This document shows, in pieces, positions 43,868-52,419 of a stretch of DNA of 64,000 bases. The position numbers and the translations under genes are program-made. Numbering within the stretch: position 1 is the stretch's first letter; the number at the start of each line of letters is the position of its first letter. The DNA comes from Leekyejoonella antrihumi. GTDB lineage: Bacteria > Actinomycetota > Actinomycetes > Actinomycetales > Dermatophilaceae. The DNA lies in the NCBI RefSeq assembly GCF_007845645.1, contig NZ_VCQV01000010.1, forward strand, positions 1 to 64,000. The letters are read 5' to 3'. Under the pieces are notes generated by a model, which was not told where the DNA came from, made no database searches, and saw nothing but the letters and a program-made list of their open reading frames with translations.

Positions 43868-45349
43868 ATGTCGTATAAGCGCACGTTGGTCGTCGGCGGC
43901 CTGGTCGCCGTCCTCGCCTCGGCCGGGATCGGCTCGCAGGCCGCGGCCAGTGGCTCGCCCGATCCATCAGGTCAGATTCGCGTCGGGGCGAAGGGTAACT
44001 TCCTGACATCGAAGGCATCGCCGTTGGCAATCGTCGCATCCACCGGGTGTGGGGGGCACTACTCGGACACTGTGGCTCCAACGTCGATCCGGGTCTATCG
44101 GGTCGCACTGGGTCGAGTGGACACCGTCTCGTTCGAACAGTACGCAAAGGATGTGCTCCCCAACGAGTGGATTTCCAGCTGGCACCCGGCTTCTCTTCAG
44201 GCGGGTGCCATGGCAGTCAAAGAATTCGCGTGGTACTGGACCAACCACTCCGCAGCACGGTCTTATGCCGGTCAGTGCTACGACGTTCGCGACGACGCCG
44301 GTTCCCAGGTTTACAAACCAGGGACAGGCAGGGCCAGCACGAATGCCGCCGTTGACGCGACGTGGCCAACACGTATAACGGAGAGGGGCAAGATATTCCA
44401 GGCGCAGTACTGTGCCACCGACTCGGCATGCGCACCGCGGCCGGCCGGCACCAGCATGTCGCAGTATGGATCCCAGAGTCTCGCTGGTTTCGGGAGTACC
44501 TACCAGCAGATACTGTCGCACTATTACTACCCCGGACTCACATTCAGCACGAGCCCGCCTGCGGTTGCTGGGGTGGGGGCGGTTTCGGTGGGTGGTTCGG
44601 ATCATGTGTTCTGGGTGGCCTCGTCGGGGCAGTTGATGCAGCGTAGTAGGAACGCGGCGGGGGCGTGGGTCACACAGGATCTTGGGGGCGCAGTGACCGG
44701 GACGCCGGCGGTGTTGTATTCCGGCGGGCGGTACGACGTGTTCGCGGTGGCGAGGTCCGGTCAGTTGTACAAGTTGACCTTCACCGCTGGAAAGTGGTTG
44801 CCGTGGCATGACATGGGTGGGTCCTGGGCTCCGGGCCTGGCTGCAGTGCGGGTGGGTAGCGCGTATCACGTCTTCGGGCACAGGACGAGCGGACATCTGC
44901 AGCAGGCGACGTATCCGGTTGCGGGTTCCTGGTTGACTCAGGATCTGGGTGGGGTGACGACCGGGGCCCCTGGCGTGACGTATTCCGGTGGCCGGTATGC
45001 CGTGTACGCGACGACGTCGGCGGGCACGTTGTTGCAGGATACGTACAGTGGTGGGAGCTGGCATCCGTGGCGGGTCGTGGGTGCGGCGAAGGTGAATCCT
45101 TCGGGTGTCAGTGCGGTATCGGCCTCGACCGTGACGGACGTGTTCGAGCGGGGCACGAACAATGCATTGCAGCAGGACTACACCAGTGGCTCGTCGTGGA
45201 CGCATCGGAGCATCGGTGCCGGGATCGACACCGCGCCGGCCGCGCTCTACGCCGGTGGTAACTACACCGTGTACGCCGAGCACCAGGGCGTGGTGTACAA
45301 GGCCACCTATAATGGGAAGACGTGGAGCTCTTTCAGCAGGTTCAGCTGA
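43868..45349 (+). CDS. Secreted SpoIID-domain protein with lectin-like beta-propeller
   Basis: A 493-residue exported protein. A signal peptide (SYKRTLVVGGLVAVLASAGI, then AAASGSP) is followed by a SpoIID/LytB domain (about residues 40-225) with VSFEQYAKDVLPNEW, SLQAGAMAVKEFAWY and CAPRPAGTSMSQYGSQSLA. The C-terminal half (about 235-493) consists of about six irregular repeats of 40-45 residues, each with W..LGG, a GGRYDVFA-like strand and SGQLYK-like turn, as in tachylectin/PLL-type propellers. SpoIID is a peptidoglycan lytic transglycosylase in Bacillus; in a non-sporulating actinobacterium a cell-wall role is likely. ATG 43868 has AGGA upstream; the longer frame from 43631 lacks signal-peptide logic. 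GC appears lower than the neighbours and it stands alone between two operons. Confidence 0.83.
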   Translation: MSYKRTLVVGGLVAVLASAGIGSQAAASGSPDPSGQIRVGAKGNFLTSKASPLAIVASTGCGGHYSDTVAPTSIRVYRVALGRVDTVSFEQYAKDVLPNEWISSWHPASLQAGAMAVKEFAWYWTNHSAARSYAGQCYDVRDDAGSQVYKPGTGRASTNAAVDATWPTRITERGKIFQAQYCATDSACAPRPAGTSMSQYGSQSLAGFGSTYQQILSHYYYPGLTFSTSPPAVAGVGAVSVGGSDHVFWVASSGQLMQRSRNAAGAWVTQDLGGAVTGTPAVLYSGGRYDVFAVARSGQLYKLTFTAGKWLPWHDMGGSWAPGLAAVRVGSAYHVFGHRTSGHLQQATYPVAGSWLTQDLGGVTTGAPGVTYSGGRYAVYATTSAGTLLQDTYSGGSWHPWRVVGAAKVNPSGVSAVSASTVTDVFERGTNNALQQDYTSGSSWTHRSIGAGIDTAPAALYAGGNYTVYAEHQGVVYKATYNGKTWSSFSRFS

Positions 45350-45475
45350 ACCGCGACATCGGAAGGTCGAAGTCACTGGCCGATAGCCTGGCCGAGCTTT
45401 CCAAACAGGTTTCTGTCTCGAGCGTCGGTGCTCTCGAACCGGACAAGCGTGGGGCGGGGTTCGGACGTCGGGGGC

Positions 45476-46411
45476 TCAGGCCGGCGGCCGGCGAATGGCG
45501 GCGAGGGCTCCGATGTGGCGCGAGTCTGTTCCGCAGCAGCCGCCGACGACCGCGAGTGCGGGTAATAGCTCGACGAGGTTCCCCACGTCGTTGGCGAACT
45601 CCGCGGGGTCGCCATCATCGAGGGCGGTGGCTTGATCGAACTCGGCGTGGCTTCTCCTCGACGCATTTGCGCGGACCCCAACGATGCGTTTGATCCATGG
45701 CCCAGGGTTTGCGAGGGCCGGTTGAATATGCGTCGGGTGAGCGCAGTTGACAAGGAAGTAGTCCGGTGGCGCGGCGGCGTCAACCTCGGTGATCGCCGCG
45801 GCGAGGGTGATTCCGCTGGGCAGACGGCCATCTGTTTCCACGGTGAATGACACCGCGATCGGTAGCCCGATGTCGCGGGCGGCACGCACGATGCCGATGG
45901 CTTCACCGGTGTGGGTGATCGTGTAGGCGCTGGCCATGTCGGCGCCGGCCTTGGCGAGTGCTTGCAGCTGGGGACGGTGGTAGTTCGCAGCCTCCTCGGG
46001 TTGCAAACACGCGTCGGTGGCGTAGCCGTCGTAGCGGGGGCCCACTGATCCGCTGATGATGACTTCTGCGACGCCTGATGTGCGTTGGGTCTGGAGGTCG
46101 CGCATCAGCGTGATCCCGGCTTTGTTGAGCCGATTCAATTCAAGGGCTGGGTAGCCCAGCAGAGTGCCCCAGTCGGGGTTGGCCCTCCAGGTTGGGCTCT
46201 CCAGCATCAACGCCGAGCCGTTCGCTGCCGCGATGTCGATGTAGTCGGTGTAGTAGTTGCGTAACGCGGCGCGGCCCGTGCTGGTGTCGAGAAGCGGAAA
46301 CGCTGCGAAGTGCGGCAAGTCAAGGTGGCGGCGGTAGATGAGATCGGTCTCGATGCCGCCATCCGTCAAAAACAGTTCGTGACGTTGGTCTGGTAGACGA
46401 GTACTGGTCAC
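45476..46411 (-). CDS. Homocysteine S-methyltransferase family protein
   Basis: A 311-residue zinc-dependent methyltransferase of the MmuM/betaine-homocysteine methyltransferase family. It uses a methyl donor such as S-methylmethionine or a betaine to methylate homocysteine. The three zinc cysteines are in FLVNCAHPT and the CC pair of VVGGCCGTD, and the N-terminus has LTDGGIETDL. GTG 46411, preceded by CGGAG about seven bases upstream, fits better than the longer frame to 46468. It lies 78 bp downstream of a DAO-type oxidase and a YtcJ hydrolase on the same strand. It may take up methyl groups released in that pathway; the donor is unknown. Confidence 0.85.
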   Translation of the reverse strand: MTSTRLPDQRHELFLTDGGIETDLIYRRHLDLPHFAAFPLLDTSTGRAALRNYYTDYIDIAAANGSALMLESPTWRANPDWGTLLGYPALELNRLNKAGITLMRDLQTQRTSGVAEVIISGSVGPRYDGYATDACLQPEEAANYHRPQLQALAKAGADMASAYTITHTGEAIGIVRAARDIGLPIAVSFTVETDGRLPSGITLAAAITEVDAAAPPDYFLVNCAHPTHIQPALANPGPWIKRIVGVRANASRRSHAEFDQATALDDGDPAEFANDVGNLVELLPALAVVGGCCGTDSRHIGALAAIRRPPA

Positions 46412-46489
46412 GGCATGGTCTCCGAATCTGTCTGGGCGGCGCTGTCCGGCATGTCCTCGGTGAGCCACACTTGCGACTGCCGAGGTGAA

Positions 46490-47914
46490 TCATGACTGCG
46501 AGGGCGCGGTTGTCGGGTCCAGCCCGGCGACGAGGCAGGTGAGCGGCCATGGTTGCCGGCCCTCGTCCATGAGGCGCTCTTTTCGCATCGTCGCCGCCTT
46601 CACCAGTGGGGCGCCGGCAGAGCGCCACGGGTCGGGGGGTAGCCGGTTGGGCCACCGTCGGGTCAGCGGCATGGCGGCCCACTCGTCGTCGCGCTCAGTG
46701 ACGAGCGAGGCGAGGATGCGCCCGCCGAGGATGGTCTGTAGGACCCCCATACCTGAGTATCCAACGCCTGCCAGCACGGCGTGGTTGCTGTCGTCGACCG
46801 GTCCGAAGTAGGGAAGTCCGGTCACCGAGTAGTCGATCGGGCCGGTCCACGTGTGCTCGATGGGCACTTGTGCCAGTTGGGGGTAGAGCCGGTGAAGTCG
46901 TTCAGTGACCTGGCCTGTGAAGGTCGACCTTCCGGTGAATCGTCGGTCGACATGGTTGTAGCGCGACATGTGCCCACCGCCCTTGCCGAAGACGACCCGC
47001 CCATCCGGTGTGGAACGCCAGTAAAGGATCAGCCGGCGGGAATCTGACAGTGCAATGCCCGAGCCCAGACCATCCGGGTCGAGCAGTTGCGGTATTGGAG
47101 CGGTTGCGATGATGTCGCTGGAGGTCACGAACAGGTAGGGCTTGAAGGTCGAGGTTCTTGCAAGCCAGGCATTCGTTGCCAGCACGACCTTTTGTGCGGT
47201 GATGGTGCCCCGTGTGGTGTGCACCCGCACGGGGCCAGCGCCGTTGAAACTGGTCATGGTCGTTGACTCGTGGATCTGGGCGCCGAACTTGATCGCGGTC
47301 CTGCGCAGCGCACGAACCAACCGTGCTGGCTGAATCGAGGCTGCGGAATGTTCGAACACGCCCCCGAGAGCCAGTTGGGACTCGGTGAGAATCCGACTCT
47401 CGCTGGTATCAACTGGACGGAATGGATGGGCATGGGCCTCGGTGCAGGCGTCAACAGCATTATGCCAAGAGTCGACTTGTGCGGCGTTGGTCGCGGTCCA
47501 CAGGCTGCCCCTGCGACGTATCTGCGCGTCGATTCCGTGCTGGGTGCAGAATCCGCACAACTCATCGAGGCCGGCCTCGATGGCGCGTGCAAGGCGTACG
47601 GCATCATCGAGGCCGAAGAGTTTGACCATGGTCGGGAATTTCGCCCAGCTCGTGTCGGCGATCCCGCCGTTACGTCCGCTTGCTCCATACCCGCAGTACT
47701 GTGCCTCGACGATGCACACGACCAGGGATGGGTCATGCTCGAGCAGCCGGATGGCGGTCCACAATCCGGTGTAACCGCCACCGACGATCACAACGTCCGC
47801 AGTTCGCGGCAGGGGATTCAGGTCGACGGGCAACCTCTGCTCGGTCGAGAACGCCTCGTCCAGCCAAAGTGAGACGTAGGGATGGTTCGGGTGTGCGTTC
47901 CGCGTGGCGCTCAT
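46490..47914 (-). CDS. FAD-dependent DAO-family amine oxidase (gamma-glutamylputrescine oxidase-like)
   Basis: A 474-residue D-amino-acid-oxidase-fold flavoprotein. The FAD fold is ADVVIVGGGYTGLWTAIRLL, followed by YGASGRNGGIADTSW. The C-terminal FAD block is GLPYFGPVDDSNHAVLAGV and YSGMGVLQTILGGRI. The pattern is closest to PuuB-type oxidases and related glycine/betaine oxidases, giving an aldehyde or demethylated amine plus reduced acceptor. ATG 47914 overlaps the upstream amidohydrolase stop by four bases. The divergent importer at 49871 is of the polyamine type, so a polyamine-like substrate is plausible but unproven. Confidence 0.86.
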   Translation of the reverse strand: MSATRNAHPNHPYVSLWLDEAFSTEQRLPVDLNPLPRTADVVIVGGGYTGLWTAIRLLEHDPSLVVCIVEAQYCGYGASGRNGGIADTSWAKFPTMVKLFGLDDAVRLARAIEAGLDELCGFCTQHGIDAQIRRRGSLWTATNAAQVDSWHNAVDACTEAHAHPFRPVDTSESRILTESQLALGGVFEHSAASIQPARLVRALRRTAIKFGAQIHESTTMTSFNGAGPVRVHTTRGTITAQKVVLATNAWLARTSTFKPYLFVTSSDIIATAPIPQLLDPDGLGSGIALSDSRRLILYWRSTPDGRVVFGKGGGHMSRYNHVDRRFTGRSTFTGQVTERLHRLYPQLAQVPIEHTWTGPIDYSVTGLPYFGPVDDSNHAVLAGVGYSGMGVLQTILGGRILASLVTERDDEWAAMPLTRRWPNRLPPDPWRSAGAPLVKAATMRKERLMDEGRQPWPLTCLVAGLDPTTAPSQS

Positions 47915-49548
47915 CGCGTGCTCGACCCGTCGTAGACGACTTTGCCGGCGGCGACTGTCATCGTCACCGTGGCGTCGGCAGGCAGGACGGCGTCGGCGAA
48001 CAGATCGCGATCCAGCAGGGTGAGATCGGCGCGCGAGCCGACGCGCAGGATCCCACCGTCGGGGTCGTGGTTGACAAAGGCCGAGCCCGCAGTGAAGGCG
48101 CTCAGCGCTGTCTCCAACGCAAGCGCCTGCTCCGGCAGGAATGCGGGTGTGTCGCGGTGGTCTGGGCTAATGCGTCGGACCGCTACCTCGATCTCCTTCA
48201 GCGGGTCTGCTGTTGTCACCGGCCAATCGCTGCCCATGGCCAGGCGGGCCCCACTGCGCCGCAGGTCTTCGAATAGGTATTGACGCTCGGATCGCAGCTC
48301 GCCGAGGTACGGGATGGTGAGTTCCTCCATTTGCGGCTCATGCTGAGCCCAGAACGGTTGGCAGTTCGCGACGACGTCGAGTTGTGCAAAGCGAGGAATC
48401 TCCTCGGGCTGAATCACTTGGACATGCGCAATGTGATGTCGCAGATCGTTAGCGCCATTGACTCGACGCGCGGCCTCGACTGCGTTGAGACAGTTACGAA
48501 CTGCGCGGTCACCGATGGCGTGCATGTGGACCTGAAAGCCGTTCCGGTCAAGCAGGCTAACTGCCGCGGCAAGTTGCTCGGCGTCGATATAGGTTAGTCC
48601 GGAGTTGTCAGTTGTCCCACCACAGCCGTCACAGTACGGCTCAAGCAACGCGCCGGTGAAGTTCTCCAACACGCCATCAGTCATGATCTTGACCGTGGTG
48701 GGGTAGAAGTTGCCGACACGGCCGATCTCGCGTTGGGCAAGAAACGTGTCGAGCTGCTCAAGGCCGGCGTGACGGTCCCACCACAGGGCTCCAACCACGC
48801 GGGCCGTGAGTTCTCCGGAGGCAGCCAGTGCACGATAAGCCTCGAGCGTTGCTGGCGTAACCCAGGCGTCCTGCCACCCGGTGATGCCGAGCCGGTGCAG
48901 GTGTTGCTGCGCGGTTCGAATCGCGTTCTGCCACGCCTTGGTGTCCGGCAGCGGTACATACCGATCATTGAAGGAGTAGGCCGCACCTTCGTGGAGTGTG
49001 CCGCTCGGTTCGCCGGAGCGCGGGTCGCGTTCGATACGACCATCCCCTGGATCAGGGGTGTTGCGGCCTATCCCGGCTAGCTGCAGCGCCTTCGAGTTGA
49101 CCCATGCACCGTGTACGTCCCTGTTGAACAGGAACACCGGGCGATCTGGGACGATCGCATCCAAGTCCTCCTTGCGGGGGGTGCCGCCGGGAAATGCTTC
49201 CATGGCCCAGCCCCCGCCGACAATGAACGGCTCCTCCGGATGTTCGGCCGCGTAGCGGCCGATGTGGTCGAGGTAGGCAGTCTGGTTTGCGTCATCGTTG
49301 AGCCATACTCGCAACATGTTGTTCCCGGCCTGCGCTGGGTGGCAGTGCGCGTCCTGAAAGCCGGGAAGTGCGCTCGCGTGGTCCGCTTCGATCACCTCTG
49401 TGCCGGTCCCGATCTGTTCGCGAACGTCCGCGGAGCCGAGCGCCACGACTCGATCACCACGGACAGCCACCGCGTCTGTCGTCGGCCTGTTCGGGTCACC
49501 GGTCCACACACGTGCTTCCATGATCGCGAGGTCTGCTGAGGTCTTCGA
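47911..49548 (-). CDS. YtcJ-type amidohydrolase (second copy)
   Basis: A 545-residue metal-dependent amidohydrolase with FQDAHCHPAQAG (HxH metal site), VHMHAIGDRAV, HHIAHVQVIQPEE and MGSDWPVTTADPL. It is clearly paralogous to 39943-41604: both share GGGW.MEAFPGG, the NRD.H.AWV segment, DGRIERD and HEGA in the same order. The GTG at 49548, eight bases after GGAG, gives a start homologous to the paralogue; the frame runs back to 49671 without further homology. It leads a minus-strand operon with a DAO oxidase (four-base overlap) and a homocysteine methyltransferase. Confidence 0.86.
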   Translation of the reverse strand, partial: SKTSADLAIMEARVWTGDPNRPTTDAVAVRGDRVVALGSADVREQIGTGTEVIEADHASALPGFQDAHCHPAQAGNNMLRVWLNDDANQTAYLDHIGRYAAEHPEEPFIVGGGWAMEAFPGGTPRKEDLDAIVPDRPVFLFNRDVHGAWVNSKALQLAGIGRNTPDPGDGRIERDPRSGEPSGTLHEGAAYSFNDRYVPLPDTKAWQNAIRTAQQHLHRLGITGWQDAWVTPATLEAYRALAASGELTARVVGALWWDRHAGLEQLDTFLAQREIGRVGNFYPTTVKIMTDGVLENFTGALLEPYCDGCGGTTDNSGLTYIDAEQLAAAVSLLDRNGFQVHMHAIGDRAVRNCLNAVEAARRVNGANDLRHHIAHVQVIQPEEIPRFAQLDVVANCQPFWAQHEPQMEELTIPYLGELRSERQYLFEDLRRSGARLAMGSDWPVTTADPLKEIEVAVRRISPDHRDTPAFLPEQALALETALSAFTAGSAFVNHDPDGGILRVGSRADLTLLDRDLFADAVLPADATVTMTVAAGKVVYDGSSTR

Positions 49549-49870
49549 CACGAGTTCGGCTCCATATCTGTCAACGCCTTGTTGCGAGAGTCTCGGTTGC
49601 ATGGAACGCCAACAAGTGGCCCGGTTCAGACGGCATCCGTGGCATCGGCAGCTCCAGGTACGTACCTTCAAGACCTGGATCCCGCGATGAATCCGAGCGG
49701 CATCGCCAAGTCATCAGTTCCCCGATCATCGCACGAAAACGTGGCTGATGCATCGACTAGTTGCGGAATCAGTCGTCTAATCCATTCAATTCTCCGAATA
49801 CCTTGACGCATCTTCTCTGGGTGCTGTACTTATTAGGAACTGATCTGGGATGTCGAGAGGTAATGGTTTG
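49549..49870. other. Divergent intergenic region between amidohydrolase and polyamine-type importer
   Basis: About 320 bp, visibly richer in A and T than the genes around it. No convincing coding frame is seen. It holds promoters for both directions; the clearest candidate is a -35 TTGACG at 49803-49808 and a TACTTA -10 at 49827-49832 (18-bp spacer) reading towards the ATPase gene. No regulator gene is encoded nearby. Confidence 0.45.
49803..49832 (+). promoter_or_regulatory. Candidate sigma-70-type promoter for the polyamine-type importer
   Basis: TTGACG at 49803-49808 and TACTTA at 49827-49832 are separated by 18 bp. The predicted start of transcription is about 30 bases before the ATG chosen for the ATPase. 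The -10 match is weak. Confidence 0.4.
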
Positions 49871-51142
49871 ATGACCACCGGCAGCGAAGCGCGGCAGGCT
49901 AGGACCTTTCTCCGCCGACGAGGCAACCACACAGCCGGAGGCTCACGTCCTGAGGATCAGATGACGCGCCGCCCAGCAGCGGCGTCACCGCAACCGCTCG
50001 ACGAAGAACGAGGAGCCGTCGAACTCATCGACGTCGCACGCTACTTCGGCTCGACCGCCGCTGTCGACGGAATCAGTCTGCGAGTGCATCCTGGCGAATT
50101 CCTGTCCCTGCTCGGGCCGAGCGGTTGTGGAAAGACGACCACGCTGCGACTACTCGCCGGATTCGAGCAACCCGACCGCGGACAGATCATGATCTCTGGT
50201 CAGCCTGTGGCCGGGGTCCCTCCGCACAAACGTGATATAAACACCGTGTTTCAGGCCTACGCACTGTTCCCTCATATGACGGTTGCGGAAAACGTCGCCT
50301 ACGGTCTGCGCCAGCGCAGTACTCCTCGGGCACAGGTCGGCGTCCGCGTCAGCGACGCGCTGGACATGGTGCGAATGACGGCAATGGCCGACCGCAAGCC
50401 GCAACAGCTCTCCGGCGGTCAACAGCAACGGGTGGCCCTTGCTCGGGCTCTTGTGAACAGGCCGAGTGTCCTACTGCTCGACGAACCGCTCGGAGCGCTG
50501 GACCGCAAACTGCGCGAAGAGATGCAGGTGGAGCTGAAACTGCTCCAGTCAGAGCTGAAGACCACCTTTGTCTTCGTCACGCACGACCAGGAAGAAGCGC
50601 TGGCGATGAGCGATCGGGTCGCCGTGATGCTCGACGGTCGCATCGAGCAGATCGCCGACCCGTTCGCCATTTACGAGCATCCCGAGACCGCCTTCGTTGC
50701 CGGCTTCCTCGGCCGACAGAACTTTTTCTACGGAACAGTCGCCGATAAGGGACGTACCATCCGCGGCGACGGCGTGGTGTTGCGGGCCGCCGCCTCCACC
50801 GACGGCATTCCCGACGGCTCCTCCGTGATGGGGGCGGTCCGACCCGAGGCGATCACGATGCGTGCGGGCGAGTCCACCTCGGCCGTCAACAGCGTCGCCG
50901 GCGCACTGGTCAGTGTCGCCCACCTCGGTGACACGGTCCAGCACATCATCAGGGTCGGTGAGAACCAGACAGTCCTCGTACGAACCCGCCGGACCGACAG
51001 CGTGCCCCGCGAGCGAGGCACTTCCGTGGTGTGCCAGTGGCCCGAGTCGAGTGTTCGAATCTTTGACGCGGCGCAGGCAAAGATGGCTGAACTGGCCGCC
51101 ACGCTAACCGAGGACCAGGACACCGCGTCGGCTTCGGCCTAA
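49871..51142 (+). CDS. ABC transporter ATPase (spermidine/putrescine PotA-like)
   Basis: A 423-residue ATPase from the chosen ATG; ATG 49850 and ATG 49961 are alternatives, and the N-terminal 50 residues are not conserved in character. The cassette has Walker A GPSGCGKTTTL, signature LSGGQQQRVALARAL, Walker B VLLLDEPLGALD and the switch histidine in VFVTHDQEEALAM. The C-terminal TOBE domain (about residues 320-395) includes VMGAVRPEAITM, typical of PotA, FbpC and related proteins. It drives the fused permease encoded two genes downstream. Spacing and orientation place it first in the operon. Confidence 0.9.
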   Translation: MTTGSEARQARTFLRRRGNHTAGGSRPEDQMTRRPAAASPQPLDEERGAVELIDVARYFGSTAAVDGISLRVHPGEFLSLLGPSGCGKTTTLRLLAGFEQPDRGQIMISGQPVAGVPPHKRDINTVFQAYALFPHMTVAENVAYGLRQRSTPRAQVGVRVSDALDMVRMTAMADRKPQQLSGGQQQRVALARALVNRPSVLLLDEPLGALDRKLREEMQVELKLLQSELKTTFVFVTHDQEEALAMSDRVAVMLDGRIEQIADPFAIYEHPETAFVAGFLGRQNFFYGTVADKGRTIRGDGVVLRAAASTDGIPDGSSVMGAVRPEAITMRAGESTSAVNSVAGALVSVAHLGDTVQHIIRVGENQTVLVRTRRTDSVPRERGTSVVCQWPESSVRIFDAAQAKMAELAATLTEDQDTASASA

Positions 51143-51197
51143 CTGGAATGCTTTCGCACCTGATCGGACCACAACTCTTCCACCGAATGGAATTACG

Positions 51198-52403
51198 ATG
51201 ACTGATTCTTCGGACCAGATCCGAGCCCTCGTCCCCACCACCCTCGCGCGTCATATAAGTCGTCGAGGTTTCCTCACCGGGCTGGCCGCAGCCGGCGCAA
51301 TACCCGCGCTAGCAGCCTGTGGCGGAAGCAGCGGAAGCAGCGGAAGTTCAGGACAGCCCAGTGCCAGCAGTGGTCCGGCAAGCAGCGGACCGGCTCAGCT
51401 CGGCAGCAGTTTGTCGGTTTATACGTGGGGCGCCTACGACAATCCGAAAACGTTCACCAACTTCACCGGCGCGCTTGGTCCGAAGGTGAGCATTTCCAGT
51501 TACGACTCGAATCCCGAGATGATTGCGAAGCTGGTATCGGCGAAAGGTACCAGCGGATACGACATCGTCGTCCCGACCGGCCCCTACGTTCCGCAGATGG
51601 CCGCCAACCACCTGCTGATGGAACTGGACCACGCCAAACTTCCCAACCTCAAGAATTACGACCCGGCCTACCTGGACAAGCCTTGGGACAGGGGAAACAA
51701 GTACTCGGTGCCGAAGGACTGGGGCTCAACCGGGTTCGTGTACGACACGACCAAGATCACACGTCCGATGAAGACGTGGAATGACTTCCTGGCCGCGGCG
51801 CAGAACGAGGCCAGCGGTCAGACATCGGTGCTCGATGACCCGGACGAGTTCGTCGGTCTGTACTTCTTCGCACACGACATGAGCTGGACGACCACCAACC
51901 AGAGCGACCTGAAGAAGTGTCAGGCGTTCCTGGTCGACAAGCTCGCGCCGCACATCAAGAAGTTCGATGCCTATCCGGGCAGCGGGGGCGGGATGCCGAA
52001 GGGTGAGTACACCTTGATGCAGGCGTGGAACGGCGACGCGCGTCAGGGCTTCCTTGCCGTCAAGAACGCATCACAGTACAAGTGGGTCCTCCCGGGGCCA
52101 GCATCACACCTGTGGATCGACAACTGGTCGATCGCCGCCGGGGCGCCGCATCCAGACGCGGCCCATGCCTTCATCAACTACGTGCTCGACCCGGGCCACT
52201 CACTGCTCGAGATCGAGTTCATCGGGTACAACACTGCCATCGTCGGAACCGAGGCAAAGGCGAAAGCGGCCGGGCTGAAGTACCTGGACATGATCTATTT
52301 CACCAAGGCCCAGGTCGCCGAGCTGCAAAGTGGGGCGGTCAACAGTGCCACTCAGACACATGTTTCGATCCTCAACGCGGCCAAAGCCGCGGCGGCGGGC
52401 TGA
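51198..52403 (+). CDS. ABC transporter substrate-binding lipoprotein (PotD-like), Tat-exported
   Basis: A 401-residue binding protein. The N-terminus carries a twin-arginine signal (SRRGFLTGLAAAGAIPAL) ending in a lipobox cysteine at about residue 41 (ALAACGG). A Ser/Gly linker precedes the mature PotD/PotF-type fold, with LSVYTWGAYDNPK, LVSAKGTSGYDIVVPTG and WIDNWSIAAGAPHPDAAHAF. PotD-type proteins bind putrescine, spermidine or other cationic amines. ATG 51198 is 55 bp after the ATPase stop. Tat export implies folding and lipidation after cytoplasmic folding. Confidence 0.9.
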   Translation: MTDSSDQIRALVPTTLARHISRRGFLTGLAAAGAIPALAACGGSSGSSGSSGQPSASSGPASSGPAQLGSSLSVYTWGAYDNPKTFTNFTGALGPKVSISSYDSNPEMIAKLVSAKGTSGYDIVVPTGPYVPQMAANHLLMELDHAKLPNLKNYDPAYLDKPWDRGNKYSVPKDWGSTGFVYDTTKITRPMKTWNDFLAAAQNEASGQTSVLDDPDEFVGLYFFAHDMSWTTTNQSDLKKCQAFLVDKLAPHIKKFDAYPGSGGGMPKGEYTLMQAWNGDARQGFLAVKNASQYKWVLPGPASHLWIDNWSIAAGAPHPDAAHAFINYVLDPGHSLLEIEFIGYNTAIVGTEAKAKAAGLKYLDMIYFTKAQVAELQSGAVNSATQTHVSILNAAKAAAAG

Positions 52404-52419
52404 TACCGGACACGATCCT

